Below, one piece after another: positions 25,933-35,483 of a stretch of 64,000 bases of DNA; positions within the stretch are counted from its first letter, which is position 1, and each line of letters begins with the position of its first letter. The translations under genes were made by a program, and so were the position numbers. Source of the stretch: Mycobacterium sp. GA-0227b (GTDB taxonomy: Bacteria; Actinomycetota; Actinomycetes; Mycobacteriales; Mycobacteriaceae); the NCBI RefSeq assembly GCF_001499855.1, contig NZ_LQIK01000029.1, forward strand, positions 186,001 through 250,000, written 5' to 3'. The notes under the pieces are model-generated. The model worked only from the letters and a program-made list of their open reading frames with translations, made no database searches and was not told where the DNA came from.

Positions 25933-28316
25933 GCGAAGCCTTGGCCGGACTGCGGGTCGTCGAACTGGGGAGCGACATCGCGGCGCCGTACTGCACCAAA
26001 CTCCTCGTGGATCTGGGCGCAGAGGTGGTCAAGATCGAGCCGCCGACGGGCGATCCGCTGCGCGCGTGGGGGCCGTTTCGCGAGGGTTCGCAGGAGCACG
26101 GCGGGTTGTTCGAGTACCTCAACGCCGGAAAACACGGTCTGACACTGGATTTCCGCACCACTGCCGGCATCGAACAAGTCCACGAACTGATCGCCGGGGC
26201 TGACCTACTGGTCGAGGATCTGCCCGCTGGTTCGGCCGAGCGGTTCGACTGGGGACTAGACCACGAGGCCCTGCAACGGATCAACCCCGACCTCGTCGTC
26301 GTCAGGGTCTCCGACTACGGTCAGGAAGGTCCCCGACGTGAGCAGCCGTCGACGTCGCTGACGCTTCAGGCGGCGTCGGGATGGGTCAACACCCGGGAGT
26401 TCGGCCGAGCACCGGTGCAGGCCGGAGCACGGATACCCGAGTACATCGTCGGGGGATACGCGGCGCTCGCGGCGCTCACCGCCCTGCGCGTCGCGAACGC
26501 CGAACGGGATCGCGTCGTCGAAGCCGATGTCTCGGCATTCGAATCGCTGTTGAGTACGCTGCCGTATCCGATGCTGATGGCCGAGCGGCTGAAAAGCATG
26601 GGCCTGCCGACCAATTCGAAGGCGGCTCCGATGCTCGGCATCGTCCGGGCCGCCGACGGCTGGATCGGTATCAACTGCCTGACCGGGCAGCACTGGTTGG
26701 ATGTCTGTGCGATGGTCGGGCTCCCCGAATTCGGCGAACACCAACTCGCCATCATGCTGGGCGGTCCGGAACGCGACGAGTTCTTTGCGAAGGCTCAGCC
26801 CTGGCTGGACTCGATGGCGGTCGCCGACCTGGTCGAGTTGAGTCAGGCCATGCGGATTCCGGCCGCCCCGATCAACGACGGATCGTCGATCCTGGACTGC
26901 CCGCAGTACCGCGATCGCGGCTTCTTCGTCGACGGCGGGCCCGAGGGGGCGCGGTTCCGCAGGCCGGGTGCGCCGTTCCGGTTGTCGAAGACGCCGGTGC
27001 TTGCGCCGCGTCCGGCGCCACTCCTCGGTGCGGTTGATCGGGTGCAGTGGGAGACCCGCGGGGAGCGTGCCGCGGCGGATGTCGGCGAGGCCGGGAGCCC
27101 GTTCGCTGGCCTGAAAGTCTTTGACCTCAGCACATTCTGGGCCGGCGCGTATCTCACGTGCTACCTCGGCGCGTTCGGCGCCGACGTCGTCAAGGTCGAG
27201 TCGATCCAGCGTCCCGACGGGCATCGGTACTCGGGTTCGCTGCTGCGCAATAGCGACGAGTGGTACGAGATCGGTCCGCTGTGGCAGGGCACGAACCTCA
27301 ACAAGCGCGACATCACCCTCGACATCAGCACCGACGCCGGACGGGAGCTGGCACTGCGGCTGGCGGCCGATGCCGACGTGGTGATCGAGAACTTCTCGCC
27401 ACGGGTGGTCGAACAATTCGGCTTGGACTACGACTCGCTGGTGAAGATCAACCCGGGGGTTGTCATGGTCCGCATGCCCGGCTTCGGCTTGGAGGGACCG
27501 TGGCGGGATTACGTCGGCTGGGCCTTGAACATCGAACAGCTGGCCGGGATGTCGGCGGTCACCGGGTATCCCGACGGGCCGCCGTGCAATCTGCAGGGGC
27601 CGGCCGATCCGATTGCCGGCGTGCACGCCACGGTGGCGTTGCTCGCCGCGCTCGAACACCGACGCCGGACCGGTGAGGGCCAGCTGATCGAGGTGGCGCA
27701 GATAGAGGTCGGAGCCGCGGTCACGGCCGAACCGGTCATCGAGTATTCGATGACCAAACGCGTGCTCGAACGTGAGGGCAACCGGCACCGTCACTACGCA
27801 CAAGGCGTCTACCGCGCGCAGGGCGACGACGATTGGGTCGCCGTCTCGGTGCGAGACGACACCGACTGGGCCGCCGTGACCGAGGTCATCGGTCGTCCCG
27901 AACTGCGTGATGACCCGCGGTTCGTTTCGGCGAGCGCACGGTTGCAGCATCACGACGAATTCGACGAGGTGATCGCGGAATACGCTGACGCGCGCTCAGC
28001 AGAGGAGGTCGCCGAGGCGTTGCTCGGAAACGGCGTACCCGCGCAGCGACTGATGACCAGCGATGGGATGTACAACGTCGACCAACTCGAGGCGCGGGGA
28101 TTTTACGAAGACCTCGATCACCGGATTGCTGGACGACAGCGCTTCCCCGGTTGGCCGTTCCGTATCTCGCCGGGCCCGTCGCGGCACCACCGCTTGCCGT
28201 CGCCGACTCTGGGTCAACACAACGAAGAGGTGCTGCGTGCGTTGGGGCTGTCCGGCGACGAGCTGACAACGCTGCGTGCACAACGCGTGATCGGTGAACG
28301 GCTGCTGAACGCGTAG
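25929..28316 (+). CDS. double-domain class III (CaiB/BaiF) CoA-transferase
   Basis: 795 residues, two full CaiB/BaiF domains in one chain: residues about 4-370 (LAGLRVVELGSDIAAPYC) and about 397-790 (FAGLKVFDLSTFWAGAYLTC), joined by a short linker. Usual members are 380-430 residues and dimerise as interlocked rings, so this is a fused pseudo-dimer. The second half keeps the catalytic Asp (GPADPIAGVHA); the matching place in the first half is Glu (IPEYIVGGYAA), suggesting one active site. Coupled to the aldehyde dehydrogenase by 4-bp overlap. It probably moves CoA onto the acid made by that enzyme. Confidence 0.9.
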   Translation: MSEALAGLRVVELGSDIAAPYCTKLLVDLGAEVVKIEPPTGDPLRAWGPFREGSQEHGGLFEYLNAGKHGLTLDFRTTAGIEQVHELIAGADLLVEDLPAGSAERFDWGLDHEALQRINPDLVVVRVSDYGQEGPRREQPSTSLTLQAASGWVNTREFGRAPVQAGARIPEYIVGGYAALAALTALRVANAERDRVVEADVSAFESLLSTLPYPMLMAERLKSMGLPTNSKAAPMLGIVRAADGWIGINCLTGQHWLDVCAMVGLPEFGEHQLAIMLGGPERDEFFAKAQPWLDSMAVADLVELSQAMRIPAAPINDGSSILDCPQYRDRGFFVDGGPEGARFRRPGAPFRLSKTPVLAPRPAPLLGAVDRVQWETRGERAAADVGEAGSPFAGLKVFDLSTFWAGAYLTCYLGAFGADVVKVESIQRPDGHRYSGSLLRNSDEWYEIGPLWQGTNLNKRDITLDISTDAGRELALRLAADADVVIENFSPRVVEQFGLDYDSLVKINPGVVMVRMPGFGLEGPWRDYVGWALNIEQLAGMSAVTGYPDGPPCNLQGPADPIAGVHATVALLAALEHRRRTGEGQLIEVAQIEVGAAVTAEPVIEYSMTKRVLEREGNRHRHYAQGVYRAQGDDDWVAVSVRDDTDWAAVTEVIGRPELRDDPRFVSASARLQHHDEFDEVIAEYADARSAEEVAEALLGNGVPAQRLMTSDGMYNVDQLEARGFYEDLDHRIAGRQRFPGWPFRISPGPSRHHRLPSPTLGQHNEEVLRALGLSGDELTTLRAQRVIGERLLNA

Positions 28317-28440
28317 CCGGTGTTTGCAGATCTTGTCGGTGGTCGCGCAGCACGACCGCCGAGAACGAAGAATCTCGACTGACATGCCTCAGTCCCCGAA
28401 GCGGCGCCACGGCCGTGTCTCCGGCGTATTGTCAGTGATG

Positions 28441-28458
28441 ATTGCAGATTGTCTACAC
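28441..28458. promoter_or_regulatory. GntR operator copy 1
   Basis: ATTGCAGATTGTCTACAC, containing the inverted repeat TGCAGA-N3-TCTACA at 28443-28457 (pattern TGYAGA-N3-TCTRCA). The same 18 bp occur inverted at 30316-30333 in front of the GntR and mce genes. It lies 69 bp upstream of the gene at 28527. Confidence 0.7.
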
Positions 28459-28526
28459 ATTGCGCGCGTCGAAGAGGCGTTCCGCATCCTGCGGTGCCGA
28501 TTATCGCTCTGACAGAGGGGATTTGA

Positions 28527-29528
28527 ATGGTTGATCAAGTCGATTTCGAAGTCATCCGACTAGCGCCGACGATGGACCACTACCGACGCGAATGGGTACC
28601 CGGACCTGGCTTGGGTCTCGCTGGCATCTGGATCGGAGCAGTCGTCAGCGATGCATCAGGCACCGGTTACTGGGGGGTGCGGGGATGCGAGGATTTCCTC
28701 ACCGGGATGACGCATGTCGTGTCACCGGTGTGTGGTTTCCGGTCGCTGCACAAGCGGCTTGACGTCGACGCGCCCCACCTGTTCCCCGAGTACTCGACGC
28801 TCGACTGGTTCGAACCCATGCAGTACAGGGACAACGGCAACAGCGTGCAGATGCTGTATTCGAGTGGACGAGTCGAACGCGACGCCGACGGATTTCACTG
28901 GTATGACGCGAGCAACCGATGGGAACTCCACGGGCGGACCGTAAGTGACATAGTGCTCACCCATGTGCCCGTGCAGCACGGCATCGCCGACGATGTCTAC
29001 TACCGCCACGAGCTGATGTATGTGACGGGCAAGATCGCGGGTGCCGAGGTGTCGGGCTACGCGCACCAGGACTTCGCCTACGGGCCACCGGGCAAGATCT
29101 ACACGGAGCTGCCGATCGTGCGTCACCTTCAGGGCATGTGGGTGTCGTGGTTGCACGAGTTCGCCGACGGACAGCTTGGCGGCGGGAGCTTTTGGCAAGG
29201 ACGAGACGGTGCATCCTTCGGACCGGGCTATCAGTTGAAAGACGCCGTCACCACGGCGCACAAGGAAATCGTCGCAAAACCAACCTTCAACGGCGCCGGC
29301 AAGATGACCGCGCTCGACGTGACCATCGGAGCTGACGCGTATTCGTTCTCGTTCGAATCCAGCGGCTCTCCTTTGCATGTCTTCGGCCCATTGACGAGCA
29401 ACTCTCTGGGTGAGCAGCCGGTGCGAAGCTGGTGCTGGGTCGAATACACCGGCAGCATGATGACACCTGAACTGCTCGACGCGGCGAACTCGGTTTTCAC
29501 ACTCGCGCGCAGTTCCCGGCAGCGATGA
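28527..29528 (+). CDS. conserved protein, possibly lipocalin/AttH-like
   Basis: 333 residues, ATG with AGAGGGG about 7 nt upstream. No signal peptide. Rich in aromatic residues and beta-strand patterns (WGVRGCEDFLTGMTHVV, WVSWLHEFADGQLGGGSFW, RSWCWVEYTG), which resembles the beta-barrel AttH/CrtC-like lipocalin superfamily, but this is an impression only. It carries an operator identical to that in front of the GntR/mce genes, so it is probably co-regulated with lipid import. It converges with the GntR gene. Confidence 0.6.
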   Translation: MVDQVDFEVIRLAPTMDHYRREWVPGPGLGLAGIWIGAVVSDASGTGYWGVRGCEDFLTGMTHVVSPVCGFRSLHKRLDVDAPHLFPEYSTLDWFEPMQYRDNGNSVQMLYSSGRVERDADGFHWYDASNRWELHGRTVSDIVLTHVPVQHGIADDVYYRHELMYVTGKIAGAEVSGYAHQDFAYGPPGKIYTELPIVRHLQGMWVSWLHEFADGQLGGGSFWQGRDGASFGPGYQLKDAVTTAHKEIVAKPTFNGAGKMTALDVTIGADAYSFSFESSGSPLHVFGPLTSNSLGEQPVRSWCWVEYTGSMMTPELLDAANSVFTLARSSRQR

Positions 29529-29561
29529 GAATCCCTGCGACGGGGAACGATCCGACCGGTA

Positions 29562-30206
29562 TCACTGTGCGCGGTCCTTGAAGGCCTTCATCAGCAGTGC
29601 CAGACATTTCTTCTGCATGGCGGCGTGCGCGGAGTTGGCGCGCGCGCTGTCGCGGGCACGAATCCCGGCGATAACCGCCAATGTGCCTTTGCGGCTGATT
29701 TCGATGGTATTGGGGACGATCCCGAAGATGGTGTCAATCGACGTTGCGCGTGTTCGCCGTACAGTGCGCGCGACCGCGGGTGCGCTGGCAGCCTCGAACA
29801 GGACGTCGAGATAGTGCTCGCAGAGTGCGGAGATCTCCTGAGGATCCTCGGCTGCGGTGAGGTCGGCGGCGATACCGGCGAGTGCAGAATCGAATTCCGG
29901 GGTCAGCCTCTCCACCGCGCGACGTGCCACCAGACCGAACACCAAATCCCAGACCTCGGCGTTGTCGGCGACCGACGTCTGGATCGGCAGTACAAATCCA
30001 CCCCGATGCATCTCCATCTTCACCCAGCCCTCCTGCTCGAGGATGACCAGCGCTTCGCGCACCGGAACCCGGCTGGTTCCTAGCTGTGCGGCGATGTCTT
30101 CCTGGGTGAGTCGCTGACCGGGCCGCAGCTCACCGGTGATGATTTGTCGACGCAGGTGATCGGCTACCAGCTCGCCACTGCTGCGACGCCCGAGCGGAGA
30201 TTGCAT
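29562..30206 (-). CDS. GntR/FCD-family regulator (Mce1R-like position)
   Basis: 214 residues: winged helix-turn-helix (LVADHLRRQIITGELRPG, QEDIAAQLGTSRVPVREAL, LEQEGWV) and a C-terminal FCD helical domain that binds metal and small acids. In M. tuberculosis Mce1R and Mce2R, of the same family, lie next to and repress mce operons; the divergent placement relative to mceA supports the same job. ATG 30206 opens right before the conserved N-terminus; a TTG at 30332 would put the operator inside the gene and is rejected. Confidence 0.9.
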   Translation of the reverse strand: MQSPLGRRSSGELVADHLRRQIITGELRPGQRLTQEDIAAQLGTSRVPVREALVILEQEGWVKMEMHRGGFVLPIQTSVADNAEVWDLVFGLVARRAVERLTPEFDSALAGIAADLTAAEDPQEISALCEHYLDVLFEAASAPAVARTVRRTRATSIDTIFGIVPNTIEISRKGTLAVIAGIRARDSARANSAHAAMQKKCLALLMKAFKDRAQ

Positions 30207-30707
30207 GTGTGCGGCTCTCTCATCCGTTGTCGGCCCAACCTTCCAGTTGCGGTCGGGCCAGGCCGTGCAGAACAGATGGTAGACCCCACCTTGTTGCGCA
30301 GTCGCCGACACGAAAGTGTAGACAATCTGCAATTACGACGGGTACGGTGCGTCTGGCGAGGGTGTACTTGGGCCGATGTCGGCCTCACCGGGCGTTCAAC
30401 GCGGGAGGGGGTGAAGGGCGTGCCGGGGCTGATGACGGCTCGAATATGTCCTGTCACCAAAGCCTTTGAACTACCGCGTTTAGAGGAACAGTCGCGTAGC
30501 TGCCAGGCCGGAAACAAGGATTTACAGAACTCGATAATAGCCCTCTCTATTCAGAGAGCGCATATTTGCATACGATGGGCCGATGTTGTCGATGGCAGTA
30601 AGGTTCCGCCGTTTCAGCCTGCGGTGGGGCGCTCAGTTCCTACTGCCATCGGTGGATACGCAAGCCCCGAGGCAGGCACTGTCGACTCGTCAGGCTAAAG
30701 GGGGAAG
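30207..30707. promoter_or_regulatory. 501-bp control region between GntR and mceA
   Basis: No credible gene and no yrbE remnant. It holds the GntR operator at 30316-30333 and, 150 bp before mceA, the perfect inverted repeat CTCTCT-ATTC-AGAGAG at 30543-30558. The remaining sequence is less GC-rich near 30520-30580, as expected for a promoter. Confidence 0.6.
30316..30333. promoter_or_regulatory. GntR operator copy 2
   Basis: GTGTAGACAATCTGCAAT, the exact reverse complement of 28441-28458, with core TGTAGA-N3-TCTGCA at 30317-30331. It lies 110 bp before the GntR start and 375 bp before mceA. Confidence 0.7.
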
Positions 30708-31988
30708 TTGACGGGCAACATCGACCACAGCGCGCTCCCTCGTCTGGTGGTCTCAGGGTCTACGACACCGGTCGGGGGTCGCGCGGGGCACCACTTCGAC
30801 ATCCGCGGGTACATACGGCCCTTGACGGGGTTGATGACCGGCGTGGGACTCTTCGCAATCGTGGCATTGGCAGTTGGTCTGTTCCGCGGATCGTTAACGG
30901 AAACCGTTCCCGTGACGGTCATTTCAGACAGGGCCGGACTGGTGATGAATCCGGATGCCAAGGTGAAGATGAACGACATCCAGGTCGGATCCGTCGCCAC
31001 GATCGAGCAATTGTCCGACGGTGTAGCGGCGCTGCACTTGGCGATGGATCCCTCTCAACTGCATCTGATTCCGTCCAATGTGAAGGTCGACGTCGCGTCA
31101 TCGACGGTGTTCGGTGCAAAGTTCGTACAGCTCACATCGCCGCCGGACCCGTCGTCGGTGCCACTTCACGCAGGTCAAGTCATCGAGGGAGACCACGTCA
31201 CTGTCGAGCTAAACACGGTCTTCGAGCAGCTCACCTCTTTGTTGTCGACCATCAGGCCGGAGGATCTCAATCAGACACTGAGTGCATTGTCGTCTGGTTT
31301 CGTCGGTCGCGGAGAGAAGGTGGGCCAGGTCATCAGCGATCTGGACGCCACGTTGGCCGCGCTGGAACCGAGCCTGCAAACCCTGAGCCATGACCTGGCC
31401 GTCGCACCGAATGTGCTCAACACCTACGCCGATGCCGCCCCCGACTTGCTTAGCGTCACCGCGGATGCAACGGCGATCAGCCGAACCATTGTCGACGAGC
31501 AACAGGACCTCGACGCGCTCTTGGTCAGTGTCATTGGCTTCAGCGAGATCGGTAACGATGTGCTGACGACAAACCACCGTCCATTGGCCGACGTACTGCA
31601 CCTACTGGCGCCCGTGACGGCGCTGACAAGCGAATACAACCAGGCCCTCTACTGCGCGCTCGCCGGAGCGGTGGAGCTTGCGCAGGTGCCGCCTGCACGG
31701 GTTCCCGGCGCCGAGGTCATGGCCAGCCTGGTGTGGGGTGCTGATCCGTACCGATACCCGTCCGATCTGCCGAAAGTCGCGGCGACGGGTGGACCGCAGT
31801 GTCTCGGCCTGCCGCGCGTGCCCTACGAGACGAGGCCGCCCTACGTCGTTGCCGACGTCGGCACCAACCCCTACGAGTACGGCAACGAGGGGATCGCGCT
31901 CAATGCCGCCGGTATCAAGGAATGGTTGTTGGGCCGACCACCTGACGGCCCACCGCGCAACACTGCCCAGATCGGTATGCCCGGATGA
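30708..31988 (+). CDS. mceA: MceA-family protein
   Basis: 426 residues. One N-terminal membrane helix (about 42-60, GLMTGVGLFAIVALAVGLF) then the MlaD/MCE domain (DRAGLVMNPDAKVKMNDIQVG, ...STVFGAKFVQLTSP) and a long helical part. Mce proteins form a hexameric tube carrying lipids from the mycobacterial envelope to the YrbE permease. The start is a TTG directly after AGGGGG (3 nt spacing), so translation may be weak. First gene of the mce operon, 4-bp overlap with mceB. No yrbEA/yrbEB precede it. Confidence 0.92.
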   Translation: MTGNIDHSALPRLVVSGSTTPVGGRAGHHFDIRGYIRPLTGLMTGVGLFAIVALAVGLFRGSLTETVPVTVISDRAGLVMNPDAKVKMNDIQVGSVATIEQLSDGVAALHLAMDPSQLHLIPSNVKVDVASSTVFGAKFVQLTSPPDPSSVPLHAGQVIEGDHVTVELNTVFEQLTSLLSTIRPEDLNQTLSALSSGFVGRGEKVGQVISDLDATLAALEPSLQTLSHDLAVAPNVLNTYADAAPDLLSVTADATAISRTIVDEQQDLDALLVSVIGFSEIGNDVLTTNHRPLADVLHLLAPVTALTSEYNQALYCALAGAVELAQVPPARVPGAEVMASLVWGADPYRYPSDLPKVAATGGPQCLGLPRVPYETRPPYVVADVGTNPYEYGNEGIALNAAGIKEWLLGRPPDGPPRNTAQIGMPG

Positions 31989-33013
31989 ACCGGATATGGC
32001 CCACCGCAATGAAGTTCGGGGCGTTCGCGACGGTCATGCTGGTGCTCACGGCCGCGCTGGTGGCTGTCTTCGGCCAGTACCGGGGCGGATCGAACGACGA
32101 ATACTCGGCGATCTTCGCGGATGTGTCTGACCTCGCCGAGGGCGACTCTGTACGGGTCGCCGGCATCCGGGTTGGCGCGGTCAGCCGCGTTGCGCTGCGT
32201 CCCGACAAGTCGGTGCTGGTCGACTTCGACGTGAACCGTGACGTGGTGTTGACGACTGGCACTCGCGCGGCAGTCCGTTACCTCAATCTCGTGGGGGACC
32301 GCTACCTGGAACTCGTCGACAGCCCGGGGGACACCCGAATATTGCCCGCCGGTTCGCAGATCCCCGCCGAGCGCACCATGCCCGCGCTGGACCTAGATGT
32401 TCTGCTCAACGGGCTCAAGCCTGTCGTGCAAGGTCTCGATCCCCAAGATGTCAACGAGTTGACGACCGCACTGATTCAGATCATGCAGGGTCAAGGTGGG
32501 ACGGTCGAATCGCTGTTGTCGCGGACTTCGTCGTTCACCAATGCGCTCGCCGACAACAGCCAGGTGGTCGAGCAGTTGATCGATAACCTCAACGGCGCGA
32601 TGGCCACTCTCGCCGCCGACGGCGAAAAGTTCTCCGGCGCCATCGAGAAACTGAGGCGCCTGGTCGGTGAGTTGTCGGCAGAGCGGGAGCCGATCGGTGA
32701 CGCGATAGTCGCGCTGAGCAACGGGACAGCGTCGCTGGCCGGGCTGTTGGGACAGGTGCGGGGTCCGCTGGCCGGGACGGTGGACCAGCTCAACCGTCTC
32801 GCGCCGGCGCTGGATGAGAAAAAGGATCTCATCGACGGTGTGCTGCAGAAGTCGCCCGAGAACTACCGCAAGCTCGCCAGGATGGGCGCTTACGGAAGCT
32901 TTTTCAATTATTACCTGTGTGGCGTCACCTGGCGCGTGACCGATCTGCAGGGTCGCACTGCGGTCTTTCCGTGGATCAAGCAGGACACCGGGAGGTGCGC
33001 GGAAAACCCATGA
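31985..33013 (+). CDS. mceB: MceB-family protein
   Basis: 342 residues with an N-terminal membrane helix (FGAFATVMLVLTAALVAVFG), MCE domain DSVRVAGIRVGAVSRVAL and AAVRYLNLVGDRYLEL, then a helical, coiled-coil-like needle region (SSFTNALADNSQVVEQLI) and the conserved end FNYYLCGVTWRV. Expected in the cell envelope as one subunit of the lipid-transport tube. ATGA overlap with mceA, and its stop overlaps the mceC ATG, so all subunits are made stoichiometrically. Confidence 0.93.
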   Translation: MNRIWPTAMKFGAFATVMLVLTAALVAVFGQYRGGSNDEYSAIFADVSDLAEGDSVRVAGIRVGAVSRVALRPDKSVLVDFDVNRDVVLTTGTRAAVRYLNLVGDRYLELVDSPGDTRILPAGSQIPAERTMPALDLDVLLNGLKPVVQGLDPQDVNELTTALIQIMQGQGGTVESLLSRTSSFTNALADNSQVVEQLIDNLNGAMATLAADGEKFSGAIEKLRRLVGELSAEREPIGDAIVALSNGTASLAGLLGQVRGPLAGTVDQLNRLAPALDEKKDLIDGVLQKSPENYRKLARMGAYGSFFNYYLCGVTWRVTDLQGRTAVFPWIKQDTGRCAENP

Positions 33014-34104
33014 ACAGGTATCGCGGCCGAAGGCTGATCCGCTCCGGTTTCATCGGTGCCGTACTGATTGTTCTGATCATCGCGGTCGGCCTGCAGCCTG
33101 AGAGGTTGGTTGCCTGGGCCACTGCTATCCGATACCAGGCATTGTTCACCGAAGCCGGCGGCCTGGTACCCGGCAATGACGTTAAGATCGCCGGCTTCAA
33201 AGTCGGCAGTGTCTCCGATGTGTCGCTCGACCGTGGCCTGGCGGTCGTCACGTTCACCGTCGACAGCACCGTCGAACTCGGATCGCAGACGACTGTCCAC
33301 ATCCGCACCGGAACCCTACTCGGCGAGCGAGTGTTGACGCTGAAGTCCGCCGGCTCGGGCACGATGTCATCACTGGATCGCATACCGGAATCGCGAACGT
33401 CTTCGCCTTACTCACTTGCCGACGCTGTCGGCGATCTCACCACCAATGCCGCAGCCACCGACACGCAGTCGCTCAACCAGTCACTTGATGTCCTGTCCGC
33501 CACGATCGACCAGATCGCGCCACAACTGAAACCCACATTCGACGGGCTGACCCGATTGTCGGCGTCGCTGAACAGCCGCAACGAAACAGTGGCCGAGCTG
33601 CTCAAGCACGCTGCCGACGTCACAGGCATCCTTTCCCAGCGCAGTAACGAAATCAACACGTTGATCCTCAACGCCAACGACCTGACCGGTGTACTCGTCG
33701 AGCGTCGGCGCGCCATCGTGGATCTGCTGGCCGCGACATCAGCTCTCGCACAGCAAGTGTCAGCCATCGTCGCCGACAATGAGAAGGAGCTGGCCCCGAC
33801 GCTGGAGAATATCAACTCCGTCACGGCGATGTTGGAGAAGAACCGTGACAACATCGCCAAAGCCATTCCCGGTCTGGCGAAGTTCCAGAGCGGACTGAGC
33901 GAACTGGTCGCCAATGGTCCCTATTACGTCGGATACATCCCGAACCTCACGCAAGGCTCGATTCTGCAACCCTTCCTGGATTACGCATTCGGTTTCCGCC
34001 GAGGAACCAACGCCGGCCAACCGCCAGACAATGCCGGTCCACGGGCTGAGATCCCCTTCCCATACAACGGCATTCCGGAAGTGCAGCAGCAGGGGGGCCG
34101 ATGA
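33010..34104 (+). CDS. mceC: MceC-family protein
   Basis: 364 residues. ATG 33010 overlaps the mceB stop (ATGA); in-frame codons upstream belong to mceB. N-terminal helix SGFIGAVLIVLIIAVGL, MCE domain NDVKIAGFKVGSVSDVSL and RTGTLLGERVLTL, then helices up to the conserved QGSILQPFLDYAF. The Pro-rich tail often seen in MceC is short (PPDNAGPRAEIPFP). Role as for the other Mce subunits, inner-membrane anchored. Confidence 0.93.
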   Translation: MNRYRGRRLIRSGFIGAVLIVLIIAVGLQPERLVAWATAIRYQALFTEAGGLVPGNDVKIAGFKVGSVSDVSLDRGLAVVTFTVDSTVELGSQTTVHIRTGTLLGERVLTLKSAGSGTMSSLDRIPESRTSSPYSLADAVGDLTTNAAATDTQSLNQSLDVLSATIDQIAPQLKPTFDGLTRLSASLNSRNETVAELLKHAADVTGILSQRSNEINTLILNANDLTGVLVERRRAIVDLLAATSALAQQVSAIVADNEKELAPTLENINSVTAMLEKNRDNIAKAIPGLAKFQSGLSELVANGPYYVGYIPNLTQGSILQPFLDYAFGFRRGTNAGQPPDNAGPRAEIPFPYNGIPEVQQQGGR

Positions 34105-35483
34105 GTCGCAGGACGTTGACTGCCGCTACGGCCGGCTTGCTGGCGATAGCATTGATCGCCGCGACCACTTTCCTGATCAATCGGGCTCTCTTCGCCCCGA
34201 AGAGCATTACCGCCGATTTCGCTTCTGCGACTGCGATTTACCCCGGTGACCAGGTACGCGTCGCCGGTGTCAAAGTCGGCACCATCACGTCGATCGACCC
34301 GCAGGCCACCTTCGCCCGCGTGACCATGGACGTGGATCGAGGCGTGCCCATTCCCGCCGACGCAAAGGCGGTCATCGTCGCGCAGAATCTCATTTCGGCC
34401 CGGTACGTACAGCTGACACCGGCCTATCGAGACACCGGACCGCAGATGGCCGATGGCGCCCAGATTCCACTCGGTAGGACCGCCGTGCCCGTCGAGTGGG
34501 ACGAGGTCAAGACGCAACTCACCCGGCTGGCAACGGAATTGGGCCCTAACAGCGGGAGATCCGACACGGCCACAGGCCGGTTCATCGACAGCGCGGCCAA
34601 CGCGATGGCAGGCAACGGCGACAAGTTGCGTCAAACGCTGGCGCAACTGTCGGGCGTCGGGCGCATCCTGGCCGACGGAAGCGGCAACATCGTCGAGATC
34701 GTCAAGAACCTGCATACCTTCATCACCGCATTGCGGGACAGCAGCACGCAAATCGTCGAATTCCAAGGCCGACTGGCGACTTTGACCAGTGTGCTCGACG
34801 GAAGTAAATCGGACCTCGACGCTGCGCTGACCAACGTGTCTGAAGTTGTGGGCGAGGTAGAGCGTTTCGTCAGGACGACGCGCACCCAGACCGCCGAACA
34901 GGTTCAGCGACTGGCCAACGTGACTCAGAACGTGGTCGACCATCAGAAGGATCTCGAGCAGATTCTTCACGTCGCGCCGACGGCGATTGCCAACACGCTC
35001 AACATGTTCGATCCCCGTGACGGGGGAGCCACCGGCATCTTCACGCTGTCGAACATCAGCAGCCCGGTCCAGTTCCTATGTGGGGCGATCGGCGCCATCG
35101 AGAACACCACCGCATCCGAGACGGCGAAACTGTGTGCCCAGTATCTGGGGCCGGCGCTGCGGCTGATGAACTTCAACTACCTTCCGTTTCCCTTCAACCC
35201 GCTGCTGGCATCCATCCCGCCGCCGGAAGACTTCGTCTATACCGATCCCGCGCTCGCACCGGGTGGTTCGGGCGCACCGCCGGGGCCACCCGAAACACCG
35301 CCCGCCGTATCCGCCTACACCGGTGTGGGTGACGTTCCGCCGTCACCCGGTTACGGGCCGCCGCCACCTCCGGCCCCCACGGCCGCGACAGGATTGCCGG
35401 ACCTGTTGCTGCCACCCGCGCCGCAATCATCTGCCGCTGCGCCACTCCCAGCTGAACAGCCAGCACGTGAAGGGACATCCTGA
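34101..35483 (+). CDS. mceD: MceD-family protein
   Basis: 460 residues: membrane helix at 8-29, MCE domain GDQVRVAGVKVGTITSI and AQNLISARYVQLTP, a helical region, the conserved FNYLPFPFNPLLASIPP, and a Pro/Ala-rich tail from about residue 385. The tail is typical of MceD/MceF and probably disordered in the outer envelope. 4-bp overlap with mceC; its stop shares one base with the mceE ATG. Confidence 0.93.
   Translation: MSRRTLTAATAGLLAIALIAATTFLINRALFAPKSITADFASATAIYPGDQVRVAGVKVGTITSIDPQATFARVTMDVDRGVPIPADAKAVIVAQNLISARYVQLTPAYRDTGPQMADGAQIPLGRTAVPVEWDEVKTQLTRLATELGPNSGRSDTATGRFIDSAANAMAGNGDKLRQTLAQLSGVGRILADGSGNIVEIVKNLHTFITALRDSSTQIVEFQGRLATLTSVLDGSKSDLDAALTNVSEVVGEVERFVRTTRTQTAEQVQRLANVTQNVVDHQKDLEQILHVAPTAIANTLNMFDPRDGGATGIFTLSNISSPVQFLCGAIGAIENTTASETAKLCAQYLGPALRLMNFNYLPFPFNPLLASIPPPEDFVYTDPALAPGGSGAPPGPPETPPAVSAYTGVGDVPPSPGYGPPPPPAPTAATGLPDLLLPPAPQSSAAAPLPAEQPAREGTS

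Noticed and set aside
26256..27953. 565-codon open frame antisense to the double CoA-transferase
   Set aside because: No domain, low-complexity composition and complete overlap with a well-supported gene.
29525..29540. GAGAAT followed by CCCTGCGACG after the gene at 28527
   Set aside because: Only a left arm, with no inverted partner, and not upstream of any gene.
30207..30707. Possible yrbE remnants upstream of mceA
   Set aside because: No open frame with several membrane helices or YrbE-like sequence on either strand.
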